The position numbers and the translations under genes were made by a program. The notes below the pieces were generated by a model. It ran no database searches. It was not told the origin of the DNA and saw only the letters and a program-made list of their open reading frames with translations. From Theileria orientalis strain Shintoku (Eukaryota; Apicomplexa; Aconoidasida; Piroplasmida; Theileriidae), in assembly GCF_000740895.1 (NCBI RefSeq), contig NC_025262.1:1852001-1916000 (forward strand): a DNA stretch of 64,000 nt. Direction: 5' to 3'. Every line of letters starts with the position of its first letter. Positions within the stretch are counted from its first letter, which is position 1. Shown here in pieces: positions 23,041 through 33,336 of this stretch.

Positions 23041-23147
23041 ATGAATTTTTTTATCACTTTCAAGATACCGTATCCTTTCTGGATACTCACCGTCTTTATA
23101 AGTCCACACCTCTTTTTTTTCGTACTTAACTTGGGTACATTTTTTTA
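23041..23147 (-). pseudogene. Remnant of a second FAINT (DUF529) domain
   Basis: About 35 codons read on the minus strand: KKCTQVKYEKKEVWTYKDG, then EYPERIRYLESDKKIH. This matches the second FAINT domain of the paralogue at 56768 (KKCTLIKVEDKEVWKYDSS...YPKKINY). It sits 50 bases beyond the stop of the one-domain FAINT gene at 23199-23789, in another frame, with stops between. I read it as debris of a lost C-terminal domain. An unrecognised terminal exon is the alternative. Confidence 0.65.
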
Positions 23148-23198
23148 ATCTTTATTAAATAATATTCATTATTTTTCCATAGTTGTGATGTAATATTA

Positions 23199-23789
23199 TT
23201 ATATTCCTCCTTTCAGTCGTCGATTTAACGCCCAATTAACGTCCTCTTGAGTAACATTTTTTCTAGGTTTACTAGCTGTTTTAGAAGGATCCTTAGCAAG
23301 ATGACTACCTTCAATCCACGGCTTACCCTTAGATTCTCTCTTGAACACTTTTTTGGTATTATTAGGCAGGTGAATTGTAACCTCTTTTTTCTTATTACCC
23401 TTCCCATTCAGAACTACTTTACTGGCATACTCACTAACATTAGTAGTGCTCCAGACAACAGTATCACCTGTTTTTACCGATTTAAAACCGTAGGTATCTT
23501 TGGCGGTATAAGTCACTATCTTGTTATCTTTTTTATAGTTGAATTCGTTAGTTTCAGCTGTAGCCTTAAGGCTAAGTTCAACGCCAGTTTTAGTACCTGA
23601 ACCAGCACCTGCTCCGGTAGTTGTACCACCAGATGTGGGTGTACCGCTAGCTTGTTGGCCTTCATTTGTACCAGCTCCAGAACCTGGACTAGAACTGGCT
23701 GATAAATCAGCGGATTTCACAGGAAACCATTTATCATACGATATTGAATATAGAAACACAAAAAATAAAAATTTGACATAAAGCCTCAT
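23199..23789 (-). CDS. Secreted FAINT (DUF529) domain protein, short
   Basis: Single exon, 196 residues. A signal peptide (MRLYVKFLFFVFLYSISYDK) is followed by a Gly/Ser/Thr-rich linker (SPGSGAGTNEGQQASGTPTS) and one FAINT domain, from about GVELSLKATA to GKPWIE (residues 70-160). The tail KDPSKTASKPRKNVTQEDVN...RRLKGGI is unique. FAINT domains are a Theileria/Babesia module in secreted proteins, many of which reach the host cell; the biochemical role is unknown. The linker and domain are nearly identical to the gene at 56768-57934, whereas the signal peptide and C-terminus differ. A stranded second FAINT domain follows downstream (23041-23147), so this is probably a truncated member. Confidence 0.88.
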   Translation of the reverse strand: MRLYVKFLFFVFLYSISYDKWFPVKSADLSASSSPGSGAGTNEGQQASGTPTSGGTTTGAGAGSGTKTGVELSLKATAETNEFNYKKDNKIVTYTAKDTYGFKSVKTGDTVVWSTTNVSEYASKVVLNGKGNKKKEVTIHLPNNTKKVFKRESKGKPWIEGSHLAKDPSKTASKPRKNVTQEDVNWALNRRLKGGI

Positions 23790-25127
23790 TTAAATCGAGT
23801 GCTTTATTAAATCCATTTTTGTCTGTGTTGACCATTTTAAAACCTTTTAGCTACAGAAATGTGTGTTTTTAAAACTGAGTGTGTAGAGTTCTGATGAATA
23901 ACTGGATAAAAACTACATTATTGTTACACATCGATATTTTACATAACATGAGTTAGATGTGTACGTTTACTAGCTACATTCACATGAATTTTAGTATGGA
24001 ATCCTTAGGAATCCACCTAAAATTCCATAACCATGGGGTTATTTATCACGCTATTTAATTAAACAAATACCATTATTTAATAATTGACAATAAACTTACG
24101 AGAGTTATTTGGGATCTACGTTCACAGGTGGATTCCATAACATTTAGGAGTAATTATAGCCAGATGTGTGAGTAATTTCAAGATACACATTAGATCTATA
24201 AATTGGTCGGTGTGTGTTTTCACTTACACATTTTGCCCAAATTTGGATACAACAGTAGTTACAATTATTTAAACTTGATCCACCAGTTATATAATGGTTT
24301 AATGCCTATATTAATTAGCATACGACATTTACAACTATTCTTGTAAATTTTGAGTTTTACACGATTTAAATGATTATTAGATTAATATATATTGATTTAT
24401 ATTTGCAATTAGTATAATTAATGTTATATAAGATCCTAATTATGTGAACAGAAATGAAGGGTTGATAATTACTTTTTATTAATTAGATTTACTGAATGTG
24501 TAATGTAATTTGACTTTTATGTGAATGGTAGACAAAAATACAGTCGATTGTATATATCGTCAAACACATAATAGATACACGATTTATGTATAGTATAATT
24601 TATATCAAATTAGGCAAAATTAGTGATTAATAGATTAGTAACATGTATTATAGCATTGACACATGAAATTATTATTTTTTGAGATTACCAATATTAAAAA
24701 TTATTGGATACACATTTATGTTATCATGAATCAATGAAGTAGAATAAGTAAAAAAAGACCATTAAAAAGAAAATCCATAGATCAAGCGATCTAAAAAATT
24801 TTTCACGAATTTTCCAACGATATAATTTTCGTTGCAGTTCTAAGAAATTGAAGCAATAATTAAAGAAGAAAATTCTTAAAAGAAAACTGCAGAAAATCCA
24901 GATTTAAATTAATATCATTTGGCTTCATATTATATTATTATTTATGCTTTTTTTTATCCATTTTCTTTACTTAATACAGTATTTAAAGATAAAAAAACTA
25001 GAATAGTTAACTGTTTAGTATCGCATCTATAAAGTTGGAATAAACTGGAAAATAACATTTAGCTATAATTTTATTGTTGACTATTAACACTAATATTAAT
25101 TTGAGGTTGTATTTGTAGCGGAACAAG
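23790..25127. other. AT-rich divergent intergenic region
   Basis: It holds the promoters of the FAINT gene (-) and the surface-protein gene (+). I see no coding potential, tandem repeat or RNA gene. Confidence 0.55.
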
Positions 25128-27407
25128 ATGATAAAATCCCCATTGGCGATTGTGCTAACACTACTTTTAGCAGTGGTAGCACTACTACCGAAGGGTGGTT
25201 ACAGCGATCTTACAACTGGTAGCAGCACATACACATATAAAGAATCTGATGTTGAAGAAATTAAAAAGATGCTGGAAGAGAATGAAAAAACCTTTAACAG
25301 ACTTAGTTATTACAAACATGATATCGAACAAAAACTCGATTTGACAAAAATGTTGTTTGATCGAATTCGTGATACACTTGAGTTGTTGTCTATAGATGAT
25401 TCTGAAATTAAAAAGTTTATTGCTGTTATTAATAACCACATAATGGAGTACAATGGAGTTAAGGAGAGTCTAGAAAAAAAAATCAAATTGTCACATAGTA
25501 ATATTAAATTACTTAAAAGTAAGATAGCAATATTACAGGGGTGTAAATTAAATCATGACAAATTTGACTACATTCATGGTGATTGTAAATGTGAAGAAGG
25601 GTCATCTTCATTAAAGTGCAAAATTGTTATTAGGAAACTTATAAGTATGGATATTAAGTACCAAATGGATCAGGCCAATTTAAATTATGATATGCGTAAA
25701 TTAGATATCATCTGCTCCGGTTTGATAAAAAATATCAAAGGATATATGATGATACCATACAATTATTATAAGGAACATGAAAAGAAGTTAAGCACACGTG
25801 ATTTGACTGCTCTATATAAGAAATATGGAATGTTGATACATCCTGGTAGTTTGACTGCAATCTACGATCCCAGCAAGAAATATGTTATTACTGCTCATAA
25901 GGAAACAAAAAAACCAACTACAGTTGAGACTTCTGCTAGTGATGAGGCAAAAAAAGGCAGTGAAACTACAGTAAAGGGAAGCTCAAGCACTGGTGAAACA
26001 AGTATTTCTGGAAATTTTGGTTCTAAGACAATGTCGGTTGATTTGTCTTCAATACCACCACCACCCCCACTACCACAGTTTGGAAAATCGCATCAGGACC
26101 TGCTTCACAAGAAATTCGATTCATTGGCTTCTGAACTAAGTGCCCGTTTTAAAAAACAAACACCGGGCACAGGTTCAGTCGGGGCCTCAGTCACTACCTT
26201 AACACATCATGGAAAATTAACCCCAGAAAAGCACGCCATTGAGCCATCGACATCGGGCGGTGAGCATAAGACTGTTGTTAGGCACAAAGAAGAAGCGAGT
26301 TCGAGTGAAGAAAAGGAAAATGCACCAGTAACGATACGGACGGAGGTACCAACTCATTCAGCTGCTTTACCAACTGAAGTTTTAATCTCTGGCAAAGAGA
26401 GCGAGGGCGCAGGAGCTAAGCATGCTGAGGCTGCAGAGTTAACGGCAGAAAAGAAAAGAGTTGTTGCGGTTGTCCAACCAGATCAGTTTGTTCTTGTCGG
26501 TCCCACTGAAGGAGAGGAGGAAGAAGATTTATATGAAGATGCTATGAGTGAGTCGTCTGAGTATTTCAAAGAATTACACTTTGATGAAGATGAAGATGAA
26601 GATGAAGTTGAAGAGAAACGAGAAAGCGACCTTTGGACTGAAAAATCCTTTTATGATTCATATTCATCATTGTCGGATTCTTCAAAGTTGAGTGAAGCTG
26701 ATAGCACAGTATATGTTACAGTTGACGACTCTAAAAAACTGTCATCATTTGTCATGGGAGCTGCGGCTAGTTTAGCACGTAAAATGGTATTGCCTATCAT
26801 TTCAGGCATAAAAAATAGGTTGACTAGATCGTTTAGAGGCGAAAAGGACGCCGTACCAGTTATTGAAACCGCTGGGAAAGAAGTAAGTCTTATTAGTCCA
26901 GCCGACACTATCCACAAAGAAAAACCAAATGAGGAAAAGCCAGAAAAAACTGTGGAGGAATTAGACTCCTGGGAACTTGTCGAGGCTCCTACAGAAAATG
27001 AAATTCATTCAGTAGGAGAAGGTGGCGCTAGTTCAGATAGTAGTCCAGCTACACCTGCTACTTCAGTGGAAGATACCAAAAAGGGTAAGCCATTGGAGAC
27101 TGTCGACCTAGATAAAAAAAAGAGTGTTCCTATAAATGCTCAAATAAGAAAGACACATGCCAATACACTTGTAAATAAATTAATACATTTGAGAACATCA
27201 GACTCAAAGGATGCTGAGAAGGCTAGCGAACCAAAGGGGCATGAGCCATCTACTGGAGACAAAAAGAAGGAAAAAACGGACTTGGCAGGCAATACTAAAA
27301 CAACAATGAAAATGACCCTTGTAAAATCTGAACTTAAAGAGGGTGGATTTGCAACAAGTTCCTTAGTGGTGTTGGCGCTTGTATCAATCTACAACGTTAT
27401 AAATTAA
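25128..27407 (+). CDS. Putative surface protein: signal peptide, coiled-coil, acidic disorder, C-terminal hydrophobic tail
   Basis: Single exon of 759 residues. Signal peptide about 1-27 (MIKSPLAIVLTLLLAVVALL). Residues about 35-245 are helical, with one Cys cluster (GCKLNHDKFDY...GDCKCEEGSSSLKCK, residues about 138-168) that could form disulphides. A Thr/Ser/Lys-rich middle carries a proline run (PPPPPLPQF, about 310). An acidic block (EGEEEEDLYEDAMSE, about 461) is followed by further acidic runs. The C-terminus GGFATSSLVVLALVSIYNVI is a short hydrophobic tail without basic residues after it, as for a GPI attachment signal. This layout resembles Theileria sporozoite antigens of the p67/SPAG-1 type in size and shape only. 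I found no sequence motif that proves it. Confidence 0.72.
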   Translation: MIKSPLAIVLTLLLAVVALLPKGGYSDLTTGSSTYTYKESDVEEIKKMLEENEKTFNRLSYYKHDIEQKLDLTKMLFDRIRDTLELLSIDDSEIKKFIAVINNHIMEYNGVKESLEKKIKLSHSNIKLLKSKIAILQGCKLNHDKFDYIHGDCKCEEGSSSLKCKIVIRKLISMDIKYQMDQANLNYDMRKLDIICSGLIKNIKGYMMIPYNYYKEHEKKLSTRDLTALYKKYGMLIHPGSLTAIYDPSKKYVITAHKETKKPTTVETSASDEAKKGSETTVKGSSSTGETSISGNFGSKTMSVDLSSIPPPPPLPQFGKSHQDLLHKKFDSLASELSARFKKQTPGTGSVGASVTTLTHHGKLTPEKHAIEPSTSGGEHKTVVRHKEEASSSEEKENAPVTIRTEVPTHSAALPTEVLISGKESEGAGAKHAEAAELTAEKKRVVAVVQPDQFVLVGPTEGEEEEDLYEDAMSESSEYFKELHFDEDEDEDEVEEKRESDLWTEKSFYDSYSSLSDSSKLSEADSTVYVTVDDSKKLSSFVMGAAASLARKMVLPIISGIKNRLTRSFRGEKDAVPVIETAGKEVSLISPADTIHKEKPNEEKPEKTVEELDSWELVEAPTENEIHSVGEGGASSDSSPATPATSVEDTKKGKPLETVDLDKKKSVPINAQIRKTHANTLVNKLIHLRTSDSKDAEKASEPKGHEPSTGDKKKEKTDLAGNTKTTMKMTLVKSELKEGGFATSSLVVLALVSIYNVIN

Positions 27408-28073
27408 TCTTGATATTGATTAATATAATATGTTTTATGCTTAATTTAGTGTAGATTTATTCAAATAAGCCAGCTGTGATTTTGGCGTGTTGTCTTATTG
27501 TGTGTAGTGCCAGCTTTCATGTAACTTGAGACGAAAGGCATCAAAATCAGTTTAATTTATGTAAAGCTACTTAAAAACAAAAATTACAATTGGCGTAAAT
27601 ATATTATACGAAACCCATAAACAAATGTCTAAATTCGGTTCAGTGAAGTATATCCTTTTTGTCAACCCGGAACAACAAGATTCTATTAATAGCCCGTCAA
27701 TTTAAAAAGATAAATGATAATAATCAACAGAATAAGAATTTGTACAATAATCATAATTACAAACGGGCGGTTTTATCAACAAAAAAGGAGCAATGAAGGA
27801 AAATTTAGACATTACATAATTGGCTCGATACACACAGACTATAAGACGATTTAAAGCTGGTATGGTCACACACTAAAGGGTAAATATGATATTCAGACTA
27901 GATAATCGATAAGAATCGCTATAATGGAAGTTTAAAGGAATAAAAAGTACAGTCGAGTACCTGTACAAATAAGTACATTGGCAGGAATAGAAAATAGGAC
28001 AATAACAGTAATAATAAAGTACAAGCAAGAAAATCACAATCATAAACAAATGTAAATAAATCCTCTAGATAAT
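27408..28073. other. AT-rich intergenic spacer between two secreted-protein genes
   Basis: Both flanking genes are on the + strand. No open frame, repeat or RNA-like structure is evident. Confidence 0.5.
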
Positions 28074-29817
28074 ATGATGAAGTCAATATTCATATTTATA
28101 CTATTTAAATTTATAATTTCCTCTGAAATAGCTGGTTCCTCATCCCCACTCCTAAAACATAAAGATGAAAGTTTAGAACACAAAACTAATTCGTCTGATA
28201 GTTTTTATGATTTGAATGATATTAACACTCATTTAAGTGACACGGATGATTTGGAAGATGATGTTTTAATATTATCTAAGTCTACTTTTATTCACAAAGA
28301 AGAAGATTCCATTTTAACAAGAAGCATCGAGCCTCTTAGTACAACAGAAGAACGCAAATCACTAAAAAGCGCATCAGAAGATAGCAAGAAGGCAGATAAA
28401 GAAGTTCCACTAACCAGCGGCAAAGTAGATTTAAGTAAAAAAGTAATAAAGCCAGTACGTGTACCGATAGATAAGATAGGTACCACCGAGTCTAAGAGAA
28501 GTAAAAAGGAAGATAAAAAACTCAGTGAGTTGATAGACACCGAACTCTTGAGTAAAACTAACCTGAAGGGAAACACATTGCCACTAAAACTATCAAACCA
28601 TTTGATAACAAAACTAACAGAAAATCTAGGATACTTTGCGAAGCATCCAAACAATTTGGTAGATCAGCTGGAGAAATTGTCTAATCAAAAGTTGCCGAAA
28701 GAGTACAAAGGAAAGTTATTGTCGGAGTTAGCAAGGTACAGCAACGAATTGGAACTAATATCGAGTGAAGCAAGCAGTGTAGAACTGACAGATAAAGGTA
28801 CAGTATTGATAGATAGTTGTAAGATGATAATAAATGTTAATAATTAGGTAGTAAAGTAGTATAAGTAGTAGTGGTAATAGTAACATTTAGTATATACAGT
28901 AAAAGCAATAAAAATAAAAATTCGCAGAAACAATAAGTCAAGTAGCGGAAGCGAAGGAGGAGCTGGAAAGCAGATTCGCAGAAATATTAGTGCCAATACT
29001 GGTGCCACTGTTGAAGCCACTGCTGGAAAACATCATAATCAGAGTAACGAGTAAAGATTTCTACATAGATATAAGGGACTTCTTTCAAAACCTGTTCAAA
29101 ATCAAAAGTGACCCTGGCTGGACGTTCTGGAAAGGATTTAAAAGAATATTCTTCGGAAAAACAGACGAGGAGCTGGAAGAATACAGAAAGAAGGAATTAG
29201 ATAAGCTGTTCGTAACATTGAAGGAAAAGTTAGAAGGAGGACTGGTGAGAGACATAGTAGAAGGAGTACTGGGAGAAAAGGAACAAACAGAAGAGGGAAC
29301 AGATAAAGATAAAACATCAAATAAAGTAAGAGACCCAGAAAAGTCACCAAAAGGTGACGGAAAGACTAAGGAAGTTTCAGGAAGAGATAAAGAAAAAACG
29401 CCGTTCCAACCACCAGAAATAAAAGGAAGCACCAACGAAGCAATTAAAAACCGTAAAAAGTTAACAGAAAAGGAAAAGTTAGATAGAGAAGCAGAATTGG
29501 AAGGAATAGACCTAGAAGGATTGTCACCACTGCCAGAGCCATTGACGCCAGAAGAAAAGGAAGCAACAGAAAGAGCAGAAAAGTTGCTCAAAGAAGGAAG
29601 AGTGAAGGAGTACAGAGAGCTGGTAAAGAGATTGAACGACTACTACGAGGAAAAAATAAGGAGAAAGGAAGGAAGTTTGGCAAACAAGGGGCCGAAGGAG
29701 GGAGAGGACAAGTACTACCCGGAGATATTCAAGCACCTGAAAAAGGAAAAGTCGGCCTTTAGGGAGGCGAGTATGCTGTTGGCGCTGGGACTGGGAGTGT
29801 TCTACGCAGTACAATAG
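28074..29817 (+). CDS. Secreted Lys/Glu-rich protein, two exons
   Basis: Model: join(28074..28797, 28928..29817), 537 residues. The splice (AAAG|GTACAG to TTCGCAG|AA) restores frame exactly and gives ELTDKETISQVAEAKEELES. Signal peptide MMKSIFIFILFKFIISSEIA. Exon 1 encodes Ser/Asp/Lys-rich sequence with a helical C-terminal part. Exon 2 encodes an amphipathic or hydrophobic stretch (ILVPILVPLLKPLLENIIIR), a Trp-containing segment SDPGWTFWKGFKRIFFGKTD, charged disorder, a helical KEYRELVKRLNDYYEEKIRR and a hydrophobic end ASMLLALGLGVFYAV. The family was not recognised. The charge profile resembles the gene at 19935. Confidence 0.78.
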
Positions 29818-29999
29818 ACGATAATTTAACTGTAAAATAAAAAATAACAATAGTAATAACAATAATAATAATATTAAGAAGAATATTAAGAAGAATAGTA
29901 ACAGCAATAACAATAACAATAGCTGTACCTTAACAACAATAGCACTAGCAACAATAACAGCAACGCCAACAATAATAATAATAATTGTTAAATAACAGA

Positions 30000-31018
30000 A
30001 TGAGCAACATGATGGTAAGCGTAGCATAAGTACCAGAAGCAATATCAACAATTATGACACATAACTCGTGTTTAGTATGTGCCGAGAGTCGGAGACCACG
30101 TGATAGGCATAATAACGAATAAGAACAACGACTACTACACAGTGAGTAAAATAGTGCAGACACTATTCGCTACTGTTGCTAGTACTAACCGCTAGTTGAC
30201 TACTGCTACTAGTATTATTGTGTAGCTCAGAGATATTAAGAGTGATTGAGTAATTTAGGTAAACATAAACGACCTGTACGAAGGATTCCTACTGTGTATC
30301 GATGGGTTTAGAGGAGCAACAAAGAAAATAAAGCCACAATTGGCACAAGGTATAAACAGTAATAGTAAAAGGATAATAAGATATTAAGTATCAGCTGGTA
30401 CTATAGATAAGTAGAAATAATGAAAGCTATTTAATGATAGGATGACAATGTAACGTAGGAGATGTCGTATTCTGCCAAATACTGTCCATATATAACTACA
30501 ATCTCATCGAGTTAACATGTAAAAACGTGGATGAAATAAAGTCATTCTCAACAAATGAAACGTACTTTGGACACCTGACAAAAGGAATGACGATTAAAAT
30601 ACCACTAACACACTCAAAAATGTAAAAAGTAAAAGTAGATTGAAGTAGCTAGGTAGCCGTCAAGGATGGTAGTTAAGCAGAATCAGAAGTAATAAAGCAT
30701 AATAGTTGACTGTAGACTGTGTAACGATGTGGATAATTATACACTCTCACTATTGAAAGATTACAAGTTTCAAATAGCAGTAGGGTTCAACGGAAAGTAA
30801 ATTTAAAATACAAATTACTCGATAGTTATACATACAGAAACTAGTTACTGAAAACTGTAGTCGTTACAAGACTGATGAAGTATGGCACAAGCATGTGTAG
30901 GTTATGGGTCAATTGTGGAAATAATGACTTGACACTGAAAATATGCCGCTTCATAAAGTTGTCTTACGGATTGAGTCAAGTTCAAATTAATCAGCTGTAT
31001 CATATAATTTTTGCATAA
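30000..31018 (+). CDS. RRP40: Exosome RNA-binding cap subunit RRP40 (EXOSC3)
   Basis: Cap subunit of the RNA exosome that helps feed RNA to the 3'-5' ribonuclease. Model: join(30000..30014, 30076..30141, 30259..30349, 30459..30621, 30716..30796, 30901..31018), 177 residues; all five junctions keep phase. The S1 domain shows YVPRVGDHVIGIITNKNND, FRGATKKIKPQLAQGDVVFC and ELTCK. The KH domain shows YKFQIAVGFNGK joined to LWVN, the family's 'FE...G.NG.IWV' core, and ends with YGLSQVQINQLY. The protein is shorter than yeast or human RRP40 (about 240-275) because the N-terminal domain is reduced to MSNMM. An extra 5' exon may have been missed. RRP4 is the alternative, but the IWV-type KH end favours RRP40. 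Confidence 0.87.
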
Positions 31019-31506
31019 TATAATACAAATAGAAAGTCGCTGTTAAACTATAAGTATATGAGTGAGTATCATAATGCGTATCCATTAACAAATATACTGT
31101 TGAGTGTATACATACAATGTGTGTATAGAGTAGATATGTATGTCTGTATAGAGTAGATGTATATAAAGTGAGTATGTGTGTAATCAAGTGTATATATACA
31201 TGGATTTATATATAAAAACACATATGAATATAAGCAATATATATAAAAGCATAATCATATGAACAATGTGTATATGTATATATGCACATGTATATAATTA
31301 AGACAATACATATGTATATACGTGATGTTGACACAATATTATATTAAATATACATTCAGTAATATTAGAGATAATTAGTTAATAATTTATTAAAATAAAA
31401 ATCCTATGGCCAATTCATATTTTATTTATTTCAGCATTATGACTCTCTTGGTGAAGCGGCATGAAGTATGTCAGTAATGAGAGCTGCAATCCTTATGGCT
31501 TTTCAT
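31019..31506. other. Convergent intergenic region with TATA/GTATA microsatellite-like sequence
   Basis: It lies between the 3' ends of RRP40 and the small membrane-protein gene. From about 31130 to 31340 it is dominated by imperfect TATATA, GTGTATA and CATATG repeats. No gene is seen. Confidence 0.6.
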
Positions 31507-31984
31507 TTAGTTGTTAAAGTATTTATTGTATAAGTAAGTTGAGGTTATATTTATACTAACGCCTAGTATAAGTATAGACCCAATGGCGCCAATAATAGTC
31601 ATCAATCCTAAAAATAATAATAATTAATGAAATTACCTTTCATGCCCGTAATAGTTTCAGAATCCTTAGGTTTATCTTTGGCTAAAATTATATTTAATGA
31701 TCAAGCATATTTATAATAAGAAATACAATATTAGCAGTAATATTATTTGTATCTAACATAATCTTGATAGCATCAGAACACTTACCATTAAAATTCGTTT
31801 CAGATGGTTTAATAACCTTAGTCATGAATTTCCTATGCTTGCTGGGCGGAGAGTTTACATTGGCATCATTACCGTTGCCATGATCTCTGCTGTTCTTCAG
31901 ACCACCATTTTCAGTTTTATCCAATGGATTTTTGAAAAAACTAAAGGACACCTTGGGTTCTCTTTTACCGTTAGATGAATCCAT
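31507..31984 (-). CDS. Small C-terminally anchored membrane protein
   Basis: Model: complement(31507..31607, 31637..31681, 31786..31984), 114 residues, with all phases closing. The second intron is only 29 nt. The N-terminal 80 residues are polar: MDSSNGKREPKVSFSFFKNP, then SPPSKHRKFMTKVIKPSE. A single hydrophobic helix MTIIGAIGSILILGVSINIT is followed by the short tail STYLYNKYFNN. This is the layout of a tail-anchored or single-pass protein. The Lys-rich region before the helix suggests that the N-terminus faces the cytosol. No family was recognised. Confidence 0.72.
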
Positions 31985-32281
31985 GATGATAGTTTCAACT
32001 GTTAGAACGATTTAAACTAAAAGTCACAAATATTGTAATTATTGAGAGCAATGATTTAATATAAAGGGAGCTAAATTAAAACGCAATAGTCTTAATTAAA
32101 ATAATTATAAGATAATTAGTGATTACTGTGAATAATATAATGAGATCTTTAGATGCTAAAACAGTGATCTATACTACTGGCGATTTATATCTATTATTTA
32201 TGCAGAAACATAGGCACGCAAAAATACTAAGGAAACTTAAAATAAATAATCTGCATAGCGCGTATGAATATAATATAAACA
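31985..32281. other. AT-rich spacer
   Basis: Short spacer between two minus-strand genes. No feature is visible apart from general AT richness. Confidence 0.4.
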
Positions 32282-32640
32282 TTAGATTATGTTAACCTCC
32301 ATCATCCCTGATATCCAGTGTATATTTTCCACAAAGTCCAATTGCTGAGGTGCATCCTCATCTGATAATACAATCTTATGTTCGTGTAGTTCCTTATGCT
32401 TAAATATATCTGATTCATTAGATTTTGGCACTTTTCACTCTCTCCATCGTAGTTATCTAGCAACGCATACTTGTACTCCTTGAGTATCTTTAATTTTTTA
32501 TCTATCTCCTCTATTACACTACTGTCTTTTCTGCACAGTTGATCTAACTTTTTGAGCATATATTCATTATATTGTACTGAATAATTATATAAATGTTCAT
32601 AATTTTTATATTTAACATCTAACATTGTAATATTGTCCAT
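32282..32640 (-). CDS. Small helical (coiled-coil) protein, one 29-nt intron
   Basis: Model: complement(32282..32409, 32439..32640), 109 residues. Reading straight through the first frame gives an implausible end. Removing 32410-32438 (GTGAAAAG...AATCAG, 29 nt) joins DNYDGE to NIFKHKELHEHKIVL and gives a sensible C-terminus, SDEDAPQQLDFVENIHWISG. The N-terminal part is helical and charged (YMLKKLDQLCRKDSSVIEEI). The size and helical character recall small complex subunits of splicing or kinetochore machinery, but I cannot name the family. A frameshift instead of a micro-intron is possible. Confidence 0.65.
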
Positions 32641-33336
32641 TTTAGACCAATTTAAAATTTATTATAACTGTAATGTTCTTACTAGTACGATATTAATCTA
32701 TATTACAATACTAACTGTAATATTTTTTTTATTTAAATTCATAATCTAATTTATTTATATTAAAGATGCCTTATTTTTGTTAAATTATTAATTTTATTTG
32801 GAATTATATCTAAATACTTTAAAATTTATACATGCATTTCTCAATGTTAATAATTATTAGATCTATCAATATTTTAATGACTTAACACTTGTAAAAGTAA
32901 GTAAATTTAAATAAATATAAACAATGTTATTATTTATTTATAATAAATTCATATTATATGCTTGTATATTAAAATAAATACACACACACTTATATGTACT
33001 TGTCTATGTTCATATACACAGTACTATATACAAGTATATGTATATACTCAAGTTTACATGTAGCAACTTATTAGTATATGTTACACATAAATACAAATAT
33101 ATTGAAATATACTTATACACAATCAAATACTTTCATTTAAGACTCATTTATTGCTACTATCACATTCTAAAAGTGTATAATACATTTAATCATATTCAAC
33201 GTTTAGCATATGTTATCTTAATTGATTGGCCGTTTATCAAATGGCCTTGAAGGACTAAAAAAATTAAAAATTAGTATAAATTATAGAATTTTTATTAGTA
33301 GCAAATGATACATACTATTTCAAATTTATATACTAA
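32641..33336. other. Very AT-rich intergenic spacer
   Basis: The spacer between two minus-strand genes contains TATA/CATA-rich tracts around 32980-33080. A 70-codon plus-strand frame in it is compositionally trivial. Nothing else is seen. Confidence 0.5.

Noticed and set aside
25128..27407. Naming the surface protein p67/SPAG-1
   Set aside because: Only the general layout agrees (signal peptide, length, C-terminal hydrophobic tail). I could not point to a conserved sequence block, so the name would be a guess.
31130..31340. Telomere- or centromere-like repeat in the TATA-rich spacer
   Set aside because: The sequence is simple TATA/GTATA without the TTTAGGG-type unit of Theileria telomeres and is too short for a centromere claim.
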